Assembly: GCF_900161835.1 (NCBI RefSeq)
Contig: NZ_LT897836.1
Location: forward strand, 124,001-188,000
Length of the DNA stretch: 64,000 nt
Direction of reading: 5' to 3'
Origin: Sodalis endosymbiont of Henestaris halophilus
GTDB taxonomy: Bacteria > Pseudomonadota > Gammaproteobacteria > Enterobacterales > Enterobacteriaceae
Shown: one piece after another, positions 13,853 through 25,136 of the stretch
Layout: each line of letters starts with the position of its first letter
Position numbering within the stretch: the stretch's first letter is position 1
Program-made: the position numbers and the translations under genes
The notes under the pieces: model-generated
What the model was told of the DNA's origin: nothing
Databases searched by the model: none
Seen by the model: the letters and a program-made list of their open reading frames with translations, nothing else

Positions 13853-14212
13853 TTAAAACGTCACTATGACGTCATAAGTGGATAAACACTGACGCCAGTC
13901 TAACGCCGAAAGCCACTCGACGTTTAGAATCCAGCCAGTAGAAACATCTAGTCCGCGCTCTGTGGCCGAGTCAGCGCAGAGATAAAGCCTGTTAACATCA
14001 TACAATGATAACACACCGAAAGTAGCGATAAAGTCTCGCGCTAAAACTCGTGATGGCTGTTGATGTAGTAATAGCAACAATACACCATCAGCGATAAAAA
14101 ATACACCTATATCATTGGTTAATCCCAAAGTAGCCAATAGTGCATCAAGCCCTTCACGTCCTGAAGCGTTGCCGTGCGGCCCGTAAGTAAAAACAAAAGC
14201 GATACGGTTCAT
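13853..14212 (-). CDS. tusC: Sulfurtransferase complex subunit TusC
   Basis: Middle subunit of TusBCD; structural rather than catalytic. 119 residues, as in E. coli. [20 protein letters not shown] and [20 protein letters not shown] are diagnostic. Starts 6 bases after the tusD stop codon, so translation is probably coupled. Confidence 0.94.
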   Translation of the reverse strand: MNRIAFVFTYGPHGNASGREGLDALLATLGLTNDIGVFFIADGVLLLLLHQQPSRVLARDFIATFGVLSLYDVNRLYLCADSATERGLDVSTGWILNVEWLSALDWRQCLSTYDVIVTF

Positions 14213-14218
14213 GACGAC

Positions 14219-14572
14219 TTAAAATTGTATGAAACGATCGCAACTAATCATTGCCTGCGACAGAGTACCTAGACCACTAAGTTTAAAACCTAGCTGAAGA
14301 ACATCATCGGCAATGCCACGCCGCATGGCGGCGGAGGCACAGACATGCAGAGCGACCGAATGCTTTTGAGATAAATTATGCCAGGCACGCACCAGATCAA
14401 CCTCATCGCTTGCAGGCATACTCAGACGATTAGAATTCCCAACACCATCTTGATAAAAAAAAACAATACCTAAACGGTGTCCACATGTTAGTAGGGCATG
14501 TGCGAACTGCAGAGCGTTGCTAGCGCGTTGGTTACCATAAGCTGGGCCAGTAACCATTAAACAGTAATCCAA
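14219..14572 (-). CDS. tusD: Sulfurtransferase TusD, TTG start and internal deletion
   Basis: Catalytic subunit of TusBCD; the active-site cysteine near residue 78 of E. coli is retained in [12 protein letters not shown]. 117 residues against 128: about 11 residues between RRGIADD and [11 protein letters not shown] are missing. The start aligned with E. coli Met1 (MRFAIVVTGPAYG) is a TTG codon at 14570-14572, with AGGAG about ten bases upstream; no in-frame ATG lies further up. An internal ATG six codons in is a possible substitute. Otherwise intact and probably functional. Confidence 0.88.
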   Translation of the reverse strand: MDYCLMVTGPAYGNQRASNALQFAHALLTCGHRLGIVFFYQDGVGNSNRLSMPASDEVDLVRAWHNLSQKHSVALHVCASAAMRRGIADDVLQLGFKLSGLGTLSQAMISCDRFIQF

Positions 14573-14589
14573 AGACTTATAACTCTCCT

Positions 14590-15320
14590 ATCTTATAAAC
14601 AAAGAGAACTTTTGAAGTAATCAATATAACACGGTGCGCTTAGAAATATTCAGACTATAGAAAATCTGATTGATGGCAAGTATGTCAAATTCAGAACGCT
14701 CTTACGGTTTTGACTTTAAAACTAGACATTATAACTTACTTACAAGTGTTACTTCAATTATAAATTATTACTAAACACACCGCGATCCGCGGTAAAATCA
14801 TTAATTGTAAAATTAAGTAATTTCAACTATCAAATAGTTTACAAAATAAAAAGTCAGCCAAATAGCAATGGTCTTCCATGTTTAGCAAATTAAAGTATGT
14901 ATTTTAAAGAGAAATGCCACCACCAGATGCATTCCTGGTGCACAGGAAGCTTATCATTCACTATTCATGATATTAAATCATAATAGTTATATGTATTTTA
15001 TTATGAAAACGTTAAATCAAAGTTGACAGTCAGTGGATAAACTAGCTATTTTGTTAGGTAACATCATCAGCTAGCACCATGCAAGATAAGCAATTGATGC
15101 CCCTACTAACATTTGATATTTTGACGGTGGCGATAAGCACCACCTAACATTTAAGGTCTTACGGAGAGTAAAATTCAGTGCAATTCACTGAAAAGAATAA
15201 CTGAAATAAACATAGACCAACTACTTAAAATAACTTTATACTAAGAAAAACTTTTTCATAAACAATGCTAAGATAATGTTTGTCTAGTAAATCTAGCTCT
15301 CTTTACTTTAGAGATTAGAT
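14590..15320 (-). pseudogene. yheO: Relic of DauR-type regulator YheO
   Basis: YheO/DauR (PAS-like domain plus C-terminal HTH) precedes tusD in E. coli. On the expected strand 14621-14677 reads AINQIFYSLNISKRTVLY then stop; the E. coli C-terminus as I recall it is AINQVADRLNISKHTVYL. Further upstream, 15100-15165 (minus) still resembles the codons for DLKCSAIRIAN and the ITDLALRML block, but with stops and shifts. Overall extent agrees with the 241-residue gene. Dead, and the tusD start sits at its 3' end. Confidence 0.82.
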
Positions 15321-15329
15321 ACATGCATG

Positions 15330-16223
15330 TAGACATGTCTACACTAATTATAAATTTGACAGGATATTATTAAATAGATTTACTTGTAATTTTACTAAAC
15401 AGCAACTGAGAGAGTATCTCTTAATAAACTCGCTGATCTTTTGTGTATTAATTTTATTATTTAACATGAATATTGATGCGATAGTACCTGTCTGCGGTAG
15501 GTGCGCCGCACTCATAAGTGAAAACTTGTTTAATCAAGCAAGACACCCTAAAAATTAAAAGAAAATTACGTGATAATCACATAATATGTCATCTGTACTA
15601 ATAAACGTTAGCAATGACGCTAAACAAAAGATTGGAGTAATCAATTTGATATTTAATGGTTCGATACCAAAAAACTAGAGTAGAGTTACTCTGCAATACC
15701 GGTAAATAAGGAAGTTACTATAAGCTTATTCTAGCTAAATAAGCAGTTAAATTCCCCACCTTTTATGATCTCTAACCCTTCAGTTAAATAGGGATCGCGT
15801 TTTCTATAAGTAAGGAAAACGGACAACACACTTATAGGAATTGTTAAATTTCGTCTCATCAACCAATTCAACTTTATAAATTTAATACCACAGTATCACT
15901 TATCGGTCGGCGTGCAGCAAGCAAAACATCTTTATTGATTTTATACAGCATGCCGTGAACGTTTTTCTTAAAGTACTTTTACTTAACATAAATTGTGCGA
16001 TATTTATCTCCCTTATAGTTGTTATCCTTATTAGTTTTCTGTCTTATTTTAGTCTGATAAGACTGTTTATACGCTCTTTAAACCTTTTAGTGTTATTACT
16101 CAATTTCTTAATCAGAAAGTTTATTGTGTTGCTAAAATCTTCCTATAAACCGACAGGAAACTGATATTCATCTAGTCTGATACAGATTTTCCTATAATTT
16201 TATTAAATTATATATCAACACCC
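15330..16223. other. Gene-free interval, possible fkpA relic
   Basis: By synteny the peptidyl-prolyl isomerase gene fkpA should lie here on the minus strand. About 15440-15520 (minus) there is a GC-richer piece with codons reminiscent of the FKBP tail (tyrosine, Gly-x-Pro and an alternating hydrophobic strand), too weak to call. A hydrophobic 69-codon GTG frame at 15955-16164 (plus) lacks a ribosome-binding site and is probably chance. Confidence 0.3.
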
Positions 16224-16304
16224 AAATCAAGTTACCTATTGTATAGGTAACTTGATTTTCGCTGTTTTAGATTTACATGAGACTGGCGTTGCCAGTCTCA
16301 TGTA
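16224..16304. repeat. Two strong adjacent hairpins in a gene-free region
   Basis: The first is a perfect 15-bp inverted repeat (16224-16238/16244-16258, 5-base loop). The second is a perfect 14-bp repeat (16274-16287/16291-16304, 3-base loop). They are 15 bases apart, with a short TTTT after the first on the plus strand. They could be terminators kept from lost genes upstream of crp or an element that still works. Confidence 0.65.
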
Positions 16305-17517
16305 GTTGTCTATTACGACACGTTGCTGAACCGAATCTACAACCTACTCCAGCTGCTTGCGTTTTGGACAAATGCTATATTGACATAGATCAATACTAAT
16401 GACTTAATTAAAATTTAATTAATTTTTATTGCATTGAGTAAAAACCCACGTAATAAATAGCAAAGTTAGACAAAAACTAAAACTGTATGTTGTATATTAC
16501 AATAAAATTTCCATGTAAATTTATTAACTTTTTCTGTATTTTACAATAGTAAATTTACTGAAAATGAATGTGCGATACCACCGAATACAAATATGCAAGC
16601 GCAGCACTCTTTAATAATTCTATTGCAACTCGATAGAGTTTAACATGAATGTTATTATACTGCAATTATCCGTACTGATATCAATTTTTAGTGTGTATCA
16701 ACAACAGGTATATCACATTCGTTCGCTATCAAAAAACTTAGGTATTCAAAAAAAAACTTTAAACTAACTCATTTCCGTAATTTAAAAGCATATATTTCCT
16801 ATTTACTAGGGACTATGTACTGCATCAATTCTAAATTTTCAACATCAATAAACTGGTAGTTGTCAAGCAGCAAATAGCTCTGACATAAAATTCATTACTA
16901 CATTTACAATAAAAAACTTGATGACATCAAATCATATTCGTTAACGTAGTACTATATTACTGTATGACCACGCTATCACTCGATGACACGTACCTTAAAA
17001 GAGGTACGCTATACCAAAACAATTGTCTAACTTCAGCAAGACAGAATAACACCCTAATAACCTAACTAATTTACAAATTGACACTTTGTCAAATAGCATT
17101 TTTAGATAAGGCGAAAATAAAGAGCATTTTATCGCGATATAGAATTTTCCTATGTTACCATTCATGCTCATTTAGTAGCAGAAAGCAAATTAGCCAATAA
17201 AAAACATGTTTGATATATACTATAGTATAGCTCACATAATATCAGTTTTTGATAATTTGTGCATAAAAACTACTTTTTACTGGCAAACTGCCAATGTAAC
17301 TGTAGATGTGTCATGATGTATCAAGACAATACAAGACAATTTCTTAAAACTATGCTGTAATAAAGAATAATAAGATATAAAGTTAATGACAGTTAAATAA
17401 CAAGTAAGTAATCAAAAAAATAATAAATACTAAATCATCATCACCTACCTTTAAGTTCTGTTTACAAAAACATAGACGTAATTATGTCATAACAAAACCT
17501 CACATAAAATATGATAC
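16305..17517. other. Gene-free interval upstream of crp
   Basis: No gene or recognisable relic. In E. coli yhfA faces away from crp here. A TTGACA at about 17080 with TTAGAT 18 bases on is promoter-like but lies about 460 bases from crp. I cannot identify the crp promoter with confidence. Confidence 0.5.
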
Positions 17518-17537
17518 TCACCAATCAAAATCGGTGA
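17518..17537 (+). promoter_or_regulatory. Short hairpin in the crp leader
   Basis: TCACC (17518-17522) and GGTGA (17533-17537) can pair just upstream of the crp ribosome-binding site. Half-site-like TCAC/GTGA pieces recall CRP operators, but the spacing is not the 16-bp CRP consensus. Confidence 0.25.
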
Positions 17538-17559
17538 TGACAAGAGAGGATAACAACAA

Positions 17560-18192
17560 ATGATTATCGGCAAACAGCAAAAAGACCCCACTATCGAATG
17601 GCTCTTGTCTCATTGCCATATTCATAAATATCCCTCGAAAAGCACATTAATTCACCAGGGTGAAAAAGCAGAAACGCTTTATTACATTATTAAGGGCTCT
17701 GTTGTAGTATTTATCAAGGACGAAGAAGGCAAAGAAATGATTCTTTCCTATCTTAATCAGGGCGATTTTATTGGCGAATTAGGATTTTTTGAAGCAAAGC
17801 AAGAGCGCAGCGCATGGGTGCGAGTAAAAACGGCTTGTGCAGTAGCTGAAATATCCTACAAGAAATTTCTCCAGCTTATCCAGGTTAATCCCGATATTTT
17901 AATGCGCGTGTCATCACAAATGGCAAACCGTCTAAAGATAACGTCTAAAAAAGTCGGCAACTTGGTTTTTCTTAATGTAACAGGGCGTATAGCACAAACG
18001 TTATTTAATTTAGCCAAACAACCAGATGCCATGACTCACCCGGACGGTATGCAAATCAAAATCACTCGGCAGGAAATCGGTCAAATTGTCGGATGTTCAC
18101 GGGAAACGGTCGGCCGGATCTTAAAAATCCTCGAAAATAAGAACCTAATTTCTGCTCATGGAAAAACCATTGTTGTTTACGGCACTCGATAA
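17560..18192 (+). CDS. crp: cAMP receptor protein (CRP)
   Basis: Global transcription factor that activates or represses on binding cAMP. 210 residues, exactly the E. coli length. The cAMP pocket residues are in [11 protein letters not shown] and QERSAWVR, with the Thr-Ser dimer-interface pair in KITSKKVG near 127-128. The [22 protein letters not shown] (about 169-187) keeps the DNA-contact Arg, Glu and Arg. AGAGGATAACAACA precedes the ATG. It stands alone in about 8 kb of otherwise gene-free sequence, so its retention looks selected. Confidence 0.98.
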   Translation: MIIGKQQKDPTIEWLLSHCHIHKYPSKSTLIHQGEKAETLYYIIKGSVVVFIKDEEGKEMILSYLNQGDFIGELGFFEAKQERSAWVRVKTACAVAEISYKKFLQLIQVNPDILMRVSSQMANRLKITSKKVGNLVFLNVTGRIAQTLFNLAKQPDAMTHPDGMQIKITRQEIGQIVGCSRETVGRILKILENKNLISAHGKTIVVYGTR

Positions 18193-18206
18193 TTTCCTTT
18201 TTAAGG

Positions 18207-18236
18207 AAAGCATAGGCATATCAGCCATGCTTTTTA
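18207..18236 (+). terminator. crp intrinsic terminator
   Basis: AAAGCAT-A-GGC (18207-18217) pairs with GCC-ATGCTTT around a 5- to 6-base loop, one unpaired A in the stem, followed by TTTTTATTTT to 18240. It begins 14 bases after the crp stop codon. Confidence 0.75.
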
Positions 18237-18715
18237 TTTTAATCGACCAATGTAACGCAAACTGAACAAACTAACTCCTCCAAATCAATCACGACCCTTA
18301 GGTAGGTACTTTTGATTTGTTATATGGATTGCAATTGTAACGATATTCAGTAATTTGAAGTAAGGTTAACGATTCTCTCAGGTACCTGAATGTTAAAGGT
18401 ATCCTTGATATCTTGATCGATATCATCATTTTAAAAAAAGGGGTAATGTTTAGCATAAAATCACAATTAATCTGATTCACCTTTGTCTGATATCGGTAGC
18501 GCTTATTGTTGCAGTGTTTATACCCAAGATTACAACAATGCGCCACTCTCGCCGCTACTCTTACTCTATTTAGAGTTATACTATTGTATAAGTAAGACTA
18601 ATTTATACTGTGGTTCTCTTGACTGTTTATTAAAAAATATATAATACCTCTTGGTATGTGATATTTATCAACTTAGTTAAGTTTTCTGATAGCGCTGTAT
18701 TAATCCGGAGATAGA

Positions 18716-18838
18716 ATGAACAATTCTAGTTTACGTTTCCGTAACCCTTTGATATCTTATCTTCAGCATCCATTTTATATTCAGGCTTCTGAATGGTTTC
18801 TTCATCTAAATTATTCTAGCAATCACCTCAAAGATTAA
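18716..18838 (+). other. Small unidentified reading frame with ribosome-binding site
   Basis: ATG at 18716 preceded by CCGGAGATAGA (good ribosome-binding site), 40 codons, starting MNNSSLRFRNPLISYLQHPF. A 7-bp stem (CTGTTGC/GCAACAG) follows at about 18840-18870. No recognised family. The HP...A....L.L spacing faintly recalls the N-terminus of YhfK, which follows crp in E. coli, so it may be the head of that lost gene rather than a live peptide. Confidence 0.25.
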
Positions 18839-20649
18839 AACTGTTGCGTTATTCAATAGAGCAACAGCCTTAGTCGGTATTTATCAACGATAGTGGCTTC
18901 TTGAATCTTTTAAAATGTCACACTTAAAAACTGATTATGCAGCTACGAGACTATCGGATAAAATGCTTTAACGGTTAGAGTTAAGTCCAACAAAATTTAT
19001 ATCAATCAACTTATTTAGTTGTACGAAATAACACATACAACACTACCACTAGATAAGTCTAGCACTACCTGGTCTAGAGGCACCAATGAATAAGCAACAT
19101 CAAACCTGTATGAGATGTATCAATACGAAATGGCATAGAGAATATTGATTATTTTAATGTGTGAGTTACTTGAAATTGTTTGTTGACGTGCCGTTTGCTA
19201 GATATACGTAAAATAGTATCGTCACCACTAGAAAAACATTGCTTACTCAAACTAAGTTAATACCTAGTATGTTGTGATGTAACTAGCCTTGATACTTATA
19301 TTCATAATCCGGCAATGAATACACTAAACAAACTATAAGTTTTGATAGGTTATAAGTTTCATACAAAAATTAATCATGCTACCCAGCTTGACTAAAATAT
19401 AAAGTTGGATAAAAAAAACACGAGATACCAAAGTCAGCCATGCAATACACTAATCGGTTTGAAAACGGAAAGCATCAAGTGACAAGATTAACCGCACGGC
19501 ACCTATCAAAAATAACTCTATACTATAGGAACAGCCATACAGAGCAGCAGTTGCTGTTTTCTATATTGTAAAGTCTCTTTAGTCAAACGTACCAAAATTT
19601 TCTTAAACTACTTTAAACTTTTTAGACATTTTATAAAATATTATCAGAGTGCAATAGCACGAAGAGAATCGCGTCTAGGCTGAGACTCATGATCCCTTCT
19701 GAGGATTTTGTATCATATATCTCCCTTTAAAACTGTCCATATAATCAGCCTGGCTTTACTTACGTAATAAGTAGCAATATCCATACTGCGGTAACTGTTG
19801 TGTAAATACCTAATGCCTTCGCATATATCATATAACACCTGTGGTAAAAAAATTATGGCGTTGGTTAACGTTGCTCAGGTACCTACCTCTAAACACATTT
19901 ATTACATCCAGAATAGCATCGGCGGCAGCGTAGGCAAAGTACGTTTATATAATCCGTAGTAGATCTAGTCTCGTCGTTATCATTCGAAACATTGTACGTA
20001 ATATTGTAGTAGTTAATAGCGTTAGTAATAAAGATAGTTTTAACTAGTTACCATTTTGTGGGGGGTTTATGACAGTACTCTATAATATTTATAAAATAGG
20101 AGTTTAAAACTGGATTCTTATGCCGGTATTACACACCACATATCATCTACAAAGTATGATACTTATGGTGTCATTCCCCATATATCCTTAAAAATACCGG
20201 TATTACCTGGAGACTGATACTCTACCCTCCATGAATAAAACTCAAGTCAATAGCGTGTGTTTGTGTCAATAACGGCTTGATCGTTATCTATATCTTGGAT
20301 CGAAATATAAACAGTTACCGCTAGTTTTTATTAAAAAACACTTAAACCACTAGGTTGCGCCCTACCGACCCGATAAACAGTGTATGGAAGTAAAAGATAA
20401 TGAACATTATAATTTATTTTATAAGGATTATAATAAATAATACCTTAATAAATACCTATGTGGTGCAGCTCAAAAGCAGTACCGTTGCCAAAAAAACAAA
20501 CAATGTTATAATAGTAACAGTTAATGATAGACAAAACACGGTTATAAACGTCATAATTAAGAATGCTGGGGATCCTCTATCAGCAATCATAGCCAGCGCG
20601 GCAGGCAGCAATCATCTAGGATAACGTTATAATTTTATTATTAATTAAT

Positions 20650-20705
20650 TACCGTAAATCTAAAAATCAACTTACGGTACCAGACCCCATATCTTTTGAT
20701 ATGGG
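20650..20705. repeat. Two neighbouring short hairpins
   Basis: TACCGTAA (20650-20657) pairs with TTACGGTA (20672-20679). CCCATATC (20686-20693) pairs with GATATGGG (20698-20705) around TTTT. They lie just after the end of an unassigned ORF (20400-20624). Function unknown. Confidence 0.45.
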
Positions 20706-22207
20706 AGCAGCATTAGGCACAATACACCGTAAAATTGTTACATAATGACTTAAATGTGAAATCTTGCATATAATTTTACTTTTCCACCAAATGGCTTTAT
20801 GCCGGATCAAAGCACTGCTTGCACTATAGTCAGTATTTTATTTTTATATTGAACGACTTGTTTATAACGAGTTATATCACTTGATACTAAGTTAATTCCT
20901 ATCTCGGTGTTATCTAAATAATGATTTTGATCTTTTAAACTATACCGTCATATTTCCTAGTTAGTACATCTAACGGTGTTAACACTAGACGTAATGGCAA
21001 ACTCTTTTAACCTCCGAGATATGTAATCTACCGCAAGCCTTGGTACTGAGCTGACACAAAGCTTATAATATAAGCTCTTATCATTGATAGCTATACTGTT
21101 TGTTAGAATGCTAGTTTCCGTATTGTTTATCTGAGAGATCGAATCTAAATACTATGTGTAGCAATATAGTAACTACATATGAAATATACCAACACCTAAG
21201 CGCCATTAGTTAACCGCATTTAGCCATTACAAAATTTTGCGCTAGAGAAATATAAACTCAAACAGATAAACCGTATGCCGTTTATTATTATAAACTAACG
21301 TGCTATATTATGACGAAATAAATACAGAATTATTTATAGTTAATATTCTTATAAGACATCGGTGTAAAGATTTCTTATAGAGTAAAGTGCCTACAGCGTT
21401 TTATGTCCTACTGACTCAATAGTCAGTTAAAATAAAGGTACAGATAGCTATTATCTAATTTTATCTAATTGTAAGCAATATGACCATTGCTTACATATTT
21501 TGTTAAGTAAATGACATCATTCTGGCAATTAAAGATTAGATAAAGTAGCAATTGTAAACATGCGCCTTCACAAATTAAGTAATGGTAAAAAAGTTAAAAT
21601 GGTAATAGCAATTTACTGTTTTGCGCAAAACCATACTCTCAAGTCATTGCTATAACAACATCGACTGTTATAGCTAAGTTTGTGCTATCATTTACCGAAG
21701 GTAAATACCATAGTTAAAAGATGTCTCACGCAGCACAAAGTGGTTAACCCATTTTGCTAATTGAGGTTCATAGAACTAGCCTGATAACAGGAATTCCATG
21801 CCGTACTTAAACTAAGGTTGATCGTTAGATCTTTGCTATCTGTTAGCAAGGTTATCTTTTTATTTATCTGCTAATATTTTCATTAATCAGCATACGCTAA
21901 AGTGTGATATGTGTTACCTACTTTATATTATTGGTGCCGCGTAGATATAACAGATCAAAAACATTTCATAACTAAAACAAACATGTTAATGTTGAGCGAA
22001 AACATCTCTTGAACACGAATAACTATCCGTAGAAATTTAAATAATTTCTAAAAAACCTCAAACTTCAGGTGAATATTATCTGACAAACCAACCACGAAAT
22101 TGAGACTCGAATTTTGATAGTAAGCAGAACATCATATCTGTATAGACGCAATTATAAGAATGCATAGCAATTTGTAAATAAAATAGCGGTAACCATGTCA
22201 TCTATAT

Positions 22208-22241
22208 GTGGAACCACTACCTGTGGCAGTGGTTCCACTTT
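22208..22241 (+). terminator. Strong hairpin, possible convergent-side terminator
   Basis: GTGGAACCACT (22208-22218) pairs perfectly with AGTGGTTCCAC (22228-22238), with CC/GG able to extend inside the loop, then TTTAAAA. It faces trpS from about 450 bases downstream. It may terminate plus-strand transcription of a lost gene such as a nir gene. Confidence 0.4.
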
Positions 22242-22694
22242 AAAAGTGCTCTATATTTATCAAAGATATCTTTACAATGAATTTCTACGAATCGATCATA
22301 TTTTTTATGAAAAGCGATATAATTAAGGCTTCCTTAATCGGCGCATTTTAAAAATCATTTTTTGTCTTTCTTACTATAATTTTGTTGCGTCAAACAGAGC
22401 ATTTTTTCTTGTTTAATGATGATTTCTCATAAATATTTCTGCCAAGTAGTCGGGATATTATTGATAATCTACTGAAAGAGATTAGACACTGTATAAATCC
22501 TTTTATCAAAGGGAGGAGGGCTGACTTAGTAAAATAAGCTTAGCAGACGCTGCATAATAGTTCTCTCCACAGAGAACGTAATATATTTATTACAATGCCG
22601 CGTAAATCCAAAGTGCAGTAGGCCTAAAAACGAAAGTCGTAGTCTTTTCTACCTTTATATCAAATAGGTAGGCGCTAACAACTACCATAAATAC
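22242..22694. other. Gene-free interval downstream of trpS
   Basis: AT-rich sequence with no ORF and no relic that I can recognise. No clear trpS terminator is visible. Confidence 0.5.
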
Positions 22695-23699
22695 TTATAG
22701 TTTGATAACACAACCAACCGCTTCATAAACCTTGGCTAAGGTAACGCTAGCCTGAGTTCGGGCTTTTTTCGACCCCGCGCGTAAAACTTCATTCAAATAG
22801 GATTCGTCGTGACGTATAGTTCGGTACCGAGCCTGCAACGATGCTAGCATATCCGATACCGCATCCGCTACGGCCATTTTCAAATGGACGTACATCTTAC
22901 CGGCAAAAGCCTGCTCTAGATCAGCCACCGGAGTGCCAGTCACGCCTGAAAAAATTTCTAACAAATTAGAAATACCGGGTTTTGCTAAGGGATCGTAACG
23001 TAACACAGGTGGATCGTCAGAATCAGTTACTGCGCGCTTTAATTTATTAAATACGGATTTAGGATCCTCTAGTAAGGTAATCACGTTATTGCGGTTATCA
23101 TCTGATTTTGACATCTTTTTCGTCGGTTCTAGTAATGACATTACCCGCGCGCCAAATTGAGGAATAAATGGCTCTGGAATAGTAAAAATGTTGCCATATA
23201 GCGCGTTAAACCGTTTGGCGATATCACGACTAAGCTCTAAATGTTGCTTCTGATCTTCTCCAACCGGCACCTGATTGGTTTGATAGAGCAAAATATCCGC
23301 CGCCATTAGTACCGGATAATCCAAAAGTCCGACATTGATGTTTTCAGCGCAATGGACTGATTTATCCTTGAATTGTATCATTCGGCATAGTTCGCCGAAA
23401 TAAGTATAACAATTTAACAGCCAACCAAGCTGGCTATGTTCCGGCACGTGCGACTGAATGAAAACTGTACTTTTGGATGGATCGATACCACAAGCTAAAT
23501 ATAACGCCAGAGAGTCCAACGTCGCCTTGCGTAGCTGATGGGCAGCATAACGGGTAGTTATGGCATGCAAATCGACTATACAATAAATACACTCATAATC
23601 ATTTTGCATACTTACCCAATGACGTAATGCACCAATATAGTTACCAATAGTTAGTTCTCCTGACGGCTGCATTCCGCTGAACACAATAGGTTTACTCAT
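22695..23699 (-). CDS. trpS: Tryptophanyl-tRNA synthetase
   Basis: Class I synthetase charging tRNA-Trp. The start chosen is the ATG at 23697-23699 ([20 protein letters not shown]), 334 residues, the E. coli length, with AGGACG upstream; an upstream start would add 19 unlike residues. The HIGH-equivalent TIGN (about 17-20) and KKMSKSD (about 194-200) are intact, as is the [14 protein letters not shown] substrate region. In E. coli it follows rpe and gph; gph has decayed here. Confidence 0.97.
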   Translation of the reverse strand: MSKPIVFSGMQPSGELTIGNYIGALRHWVSMQNDYECIYCIVDLHAITTRYAAHQLRKATLDSLALYLACGIDPSKSTVFIQSHVPEHSQLGWLLNCYTYFGELCRMIQFKDKSVHCAENINVGLLDYPVLMAADILLYQTNQVPVGEDQKQHLELSRDIAKRFNALYGNIFTIPEPFIPQFGARVMSLLEPTKKMSKSDDNRNNVITLLEDPKSVFNKLKRAVTDSDDPPVLRYDPLAKPGISNLLEIFSGVTGTPVADLEQAFAGKMYVHLKMAVADAVSDMLASLQARYRTIRHDESYLNEVLRAGSKKARTQASVTLAKVYEAVGCVIKL

Positions 23700-23703
23700 T
23701 TTA

Positions 23704-24405
23704 AACGTCCTGATTAAGGGAAAGTGAAAAACCGAGCAAAGGTAAAAAATTGACAAAACAGTCTAGAACGTAATCCTGATGACTCAAATATGATCGCTGC
23801 ATCATAGTGTTATAGTCATAAATCATGTTTACGCTTGTGCATTTAGCAATCTTAACAAAGAGAGTACTATTTCGTAATTTGTTAAATAAACTGTATAAAT
23901 CAACTTACCAAGATCTCCCCGACAAGATAGCTGAGCACAAGACTAAATGGAGTCTGACTCTATTTTTTTAGTTGAAACGTCATTGACATCTATAATTTAG
24001 CGTAAAATAGTACCAAATGCAGAACAAAAGGACAGTAAGTAACGCGATAAGAGATATTAACTTGCAGAAGTCAATACTGTGTTCTATCGGCACAGACCAT
24101 AAAATAGTTACTGGTGCAAGCACATATCTCCAAACAAAAGCTCTTTTTACCGAGAGTATGCTTGAGCCGGCACACTTCTTCAGGGAGAACATAATGCTCA
24201 TCTAGGTGCAGAAGAGTGGAACAATGTAGCTTGATTTTACTAAAACATTGGTTAATTGCAAATCAAAGTAGCAATTCGAAAGCTAAGACAAAGTAAGCAA
24301 GGTATGCTCTGAAAATGTCCGATTAAGCAAGAAAATAAAGCAGGTAGGATGCTCATATATTGCACCAATATTAAGCTTATAACCACGATATTATAAATAA
24401 AATGT
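23704..24405 (-). pseudogene. gph: Probable relic of phosphoglycolate phosphatase
   Basis: gph lies between rpe and trpS in Enterobacterales and is about 760 bp; the gap here is 710 bp. Immediately after the rpe stop the minus strand resembles the codons for the Gph N-terminus (IRGVAFDLDG), and near 24060-24125 it resembles the codons for MGIAPQQMLFVGDSRNDI, both with stops and shifts. The ORFs on both strands here lack any family resemblance. Based on position and partial nucleotide similarity from memory. Confidence 0.45.
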
Positions 24406-24411
24406 TAATCA

Positions 24412-25089
24412 CTAGTCAACAACTGCTATCGATAATTCATAACGCATCGCATCGATAACAGTACGGTAATCAGGTTGGTCGAATATGGCGGAGCCAGACA
24501 CAAATATATCGGCTCCTGCCGAAGCGATAGCACCGATATTGTTCACTTTAACGCCACCATCTATCTCTAGCAAAATATCCCTACCACTAAAATCTATTAA
24601 CTGACGAACCTGGCGCAGTTTATCCAGCGTGGAAGGCAAAAACAACTGACCACCGAAACCAGGGTTTACCGACATCAAAAGGATTACATCAAGCTTATCT
24701 AGCACATACTCCAGGCAGTTAAGGGGTGTGGCCGGATTAAATGCCAATCCTGCCTTGCAACCGTATTCTTTTATAAGCTGTAGAGAACGATCTATATGTT
24801 CCGATGCTTCCGTGTGGAAGGTGATACAACTGGCGCCAGCTGCAGCAAAATCCGGAATTAGGCGATCAACCGGATTCACCATTAAATGCACGTCAATAGG
24901 GGCAGTAATACCATAACCTCGCAGGGCTTTAAGCACCATGGGACCAATGGTAAGGTTAGGAACGTAATGATTATCCATCACATCAAAATGTACAACATCC
25001 GACCCAGCAGATATCACCCGGGCGGTATCGTCACCCAGACGGGAAAAATCCGCTGAAAAAATGGAGGGGGCGATTAAAAATTTTTTCAT
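24412..25089 (-). CDS. rpe: Ribulose-5-phosphate 3-epimerase
   Basis: Interconverts D-ribulose 5-phosphate and D-xylulose 5-phosphate in the pentose-phosphate pathway. 225 residues, TIM barrel. [20 protein letters not shown] start; metal and catalytic residues lie in [27 protein letters not shown] and [11 protein letters not shown]; the phosphate loop is in FVSGSAIF. It follows dam by 47 bases on the same strand, as in E. coli. Confidence 0.97.
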   Translation of the reverse strand: MKKFLIAPSIFSADFSRLGDDTARVISAGSDVVHFDVMDNHYVPNLTIGPMVLKALRGYGITAPIDVHLMVNPVDRLIPDFAAAGASCITFHTEASEHIDRSLQLIKEYGCKAGLAFNPATPLNCLEYVLDKLDVILLMSVNPGFGGQLFLPSTLDKLRQVRQLIDFSGRDILLEIDGGVKVNNIGAIASAGADIFVSGSAIFDQPDYRTVIDAMRYELSIAVVD

Positions 25090-25136
25090 CTATGTCTCTC
25101 ATCAGTTACCGGCGGTCTGTAGCAAGACAGACCAGT

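Larger units (their letters stand above)
18241..22207. other. 4 kb gene-free interval between crp and trpS
   Basis: In E. coli this interval holds yhfK, argD, pabA, fic, ppiA, tsgA, nir genes and more (over 20 kb). Only weak items are visible: a small frame with ribosome-binding site at 18716-18838, an AT-rich 74-codon ORF at 20400-20624 (plus) without family resemblance, and two neighbouring stems at 20650-20705. I could not align any stretch with argD or pabA. Confidence 0.55.

Noticed and set aside
15955-16164. Hydrophobic 69-codon ORF upstream of the twin hairpins
   Set aside because: GTG start without a ribosome-binding site; leucine/isoleucine-rich composition is expected from T-rich noncoding DNA.
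19660-19730. Two tiny overlapping minus-strand frames with ribosome-binding-like sequences (MIQNPQKGS and MSLSLDAILFVLLHSDNIL)
   Set aside because: Only 9 and 19 codons, no following open frame and no match to argD, pabA, fic or ppiA expected nearby.
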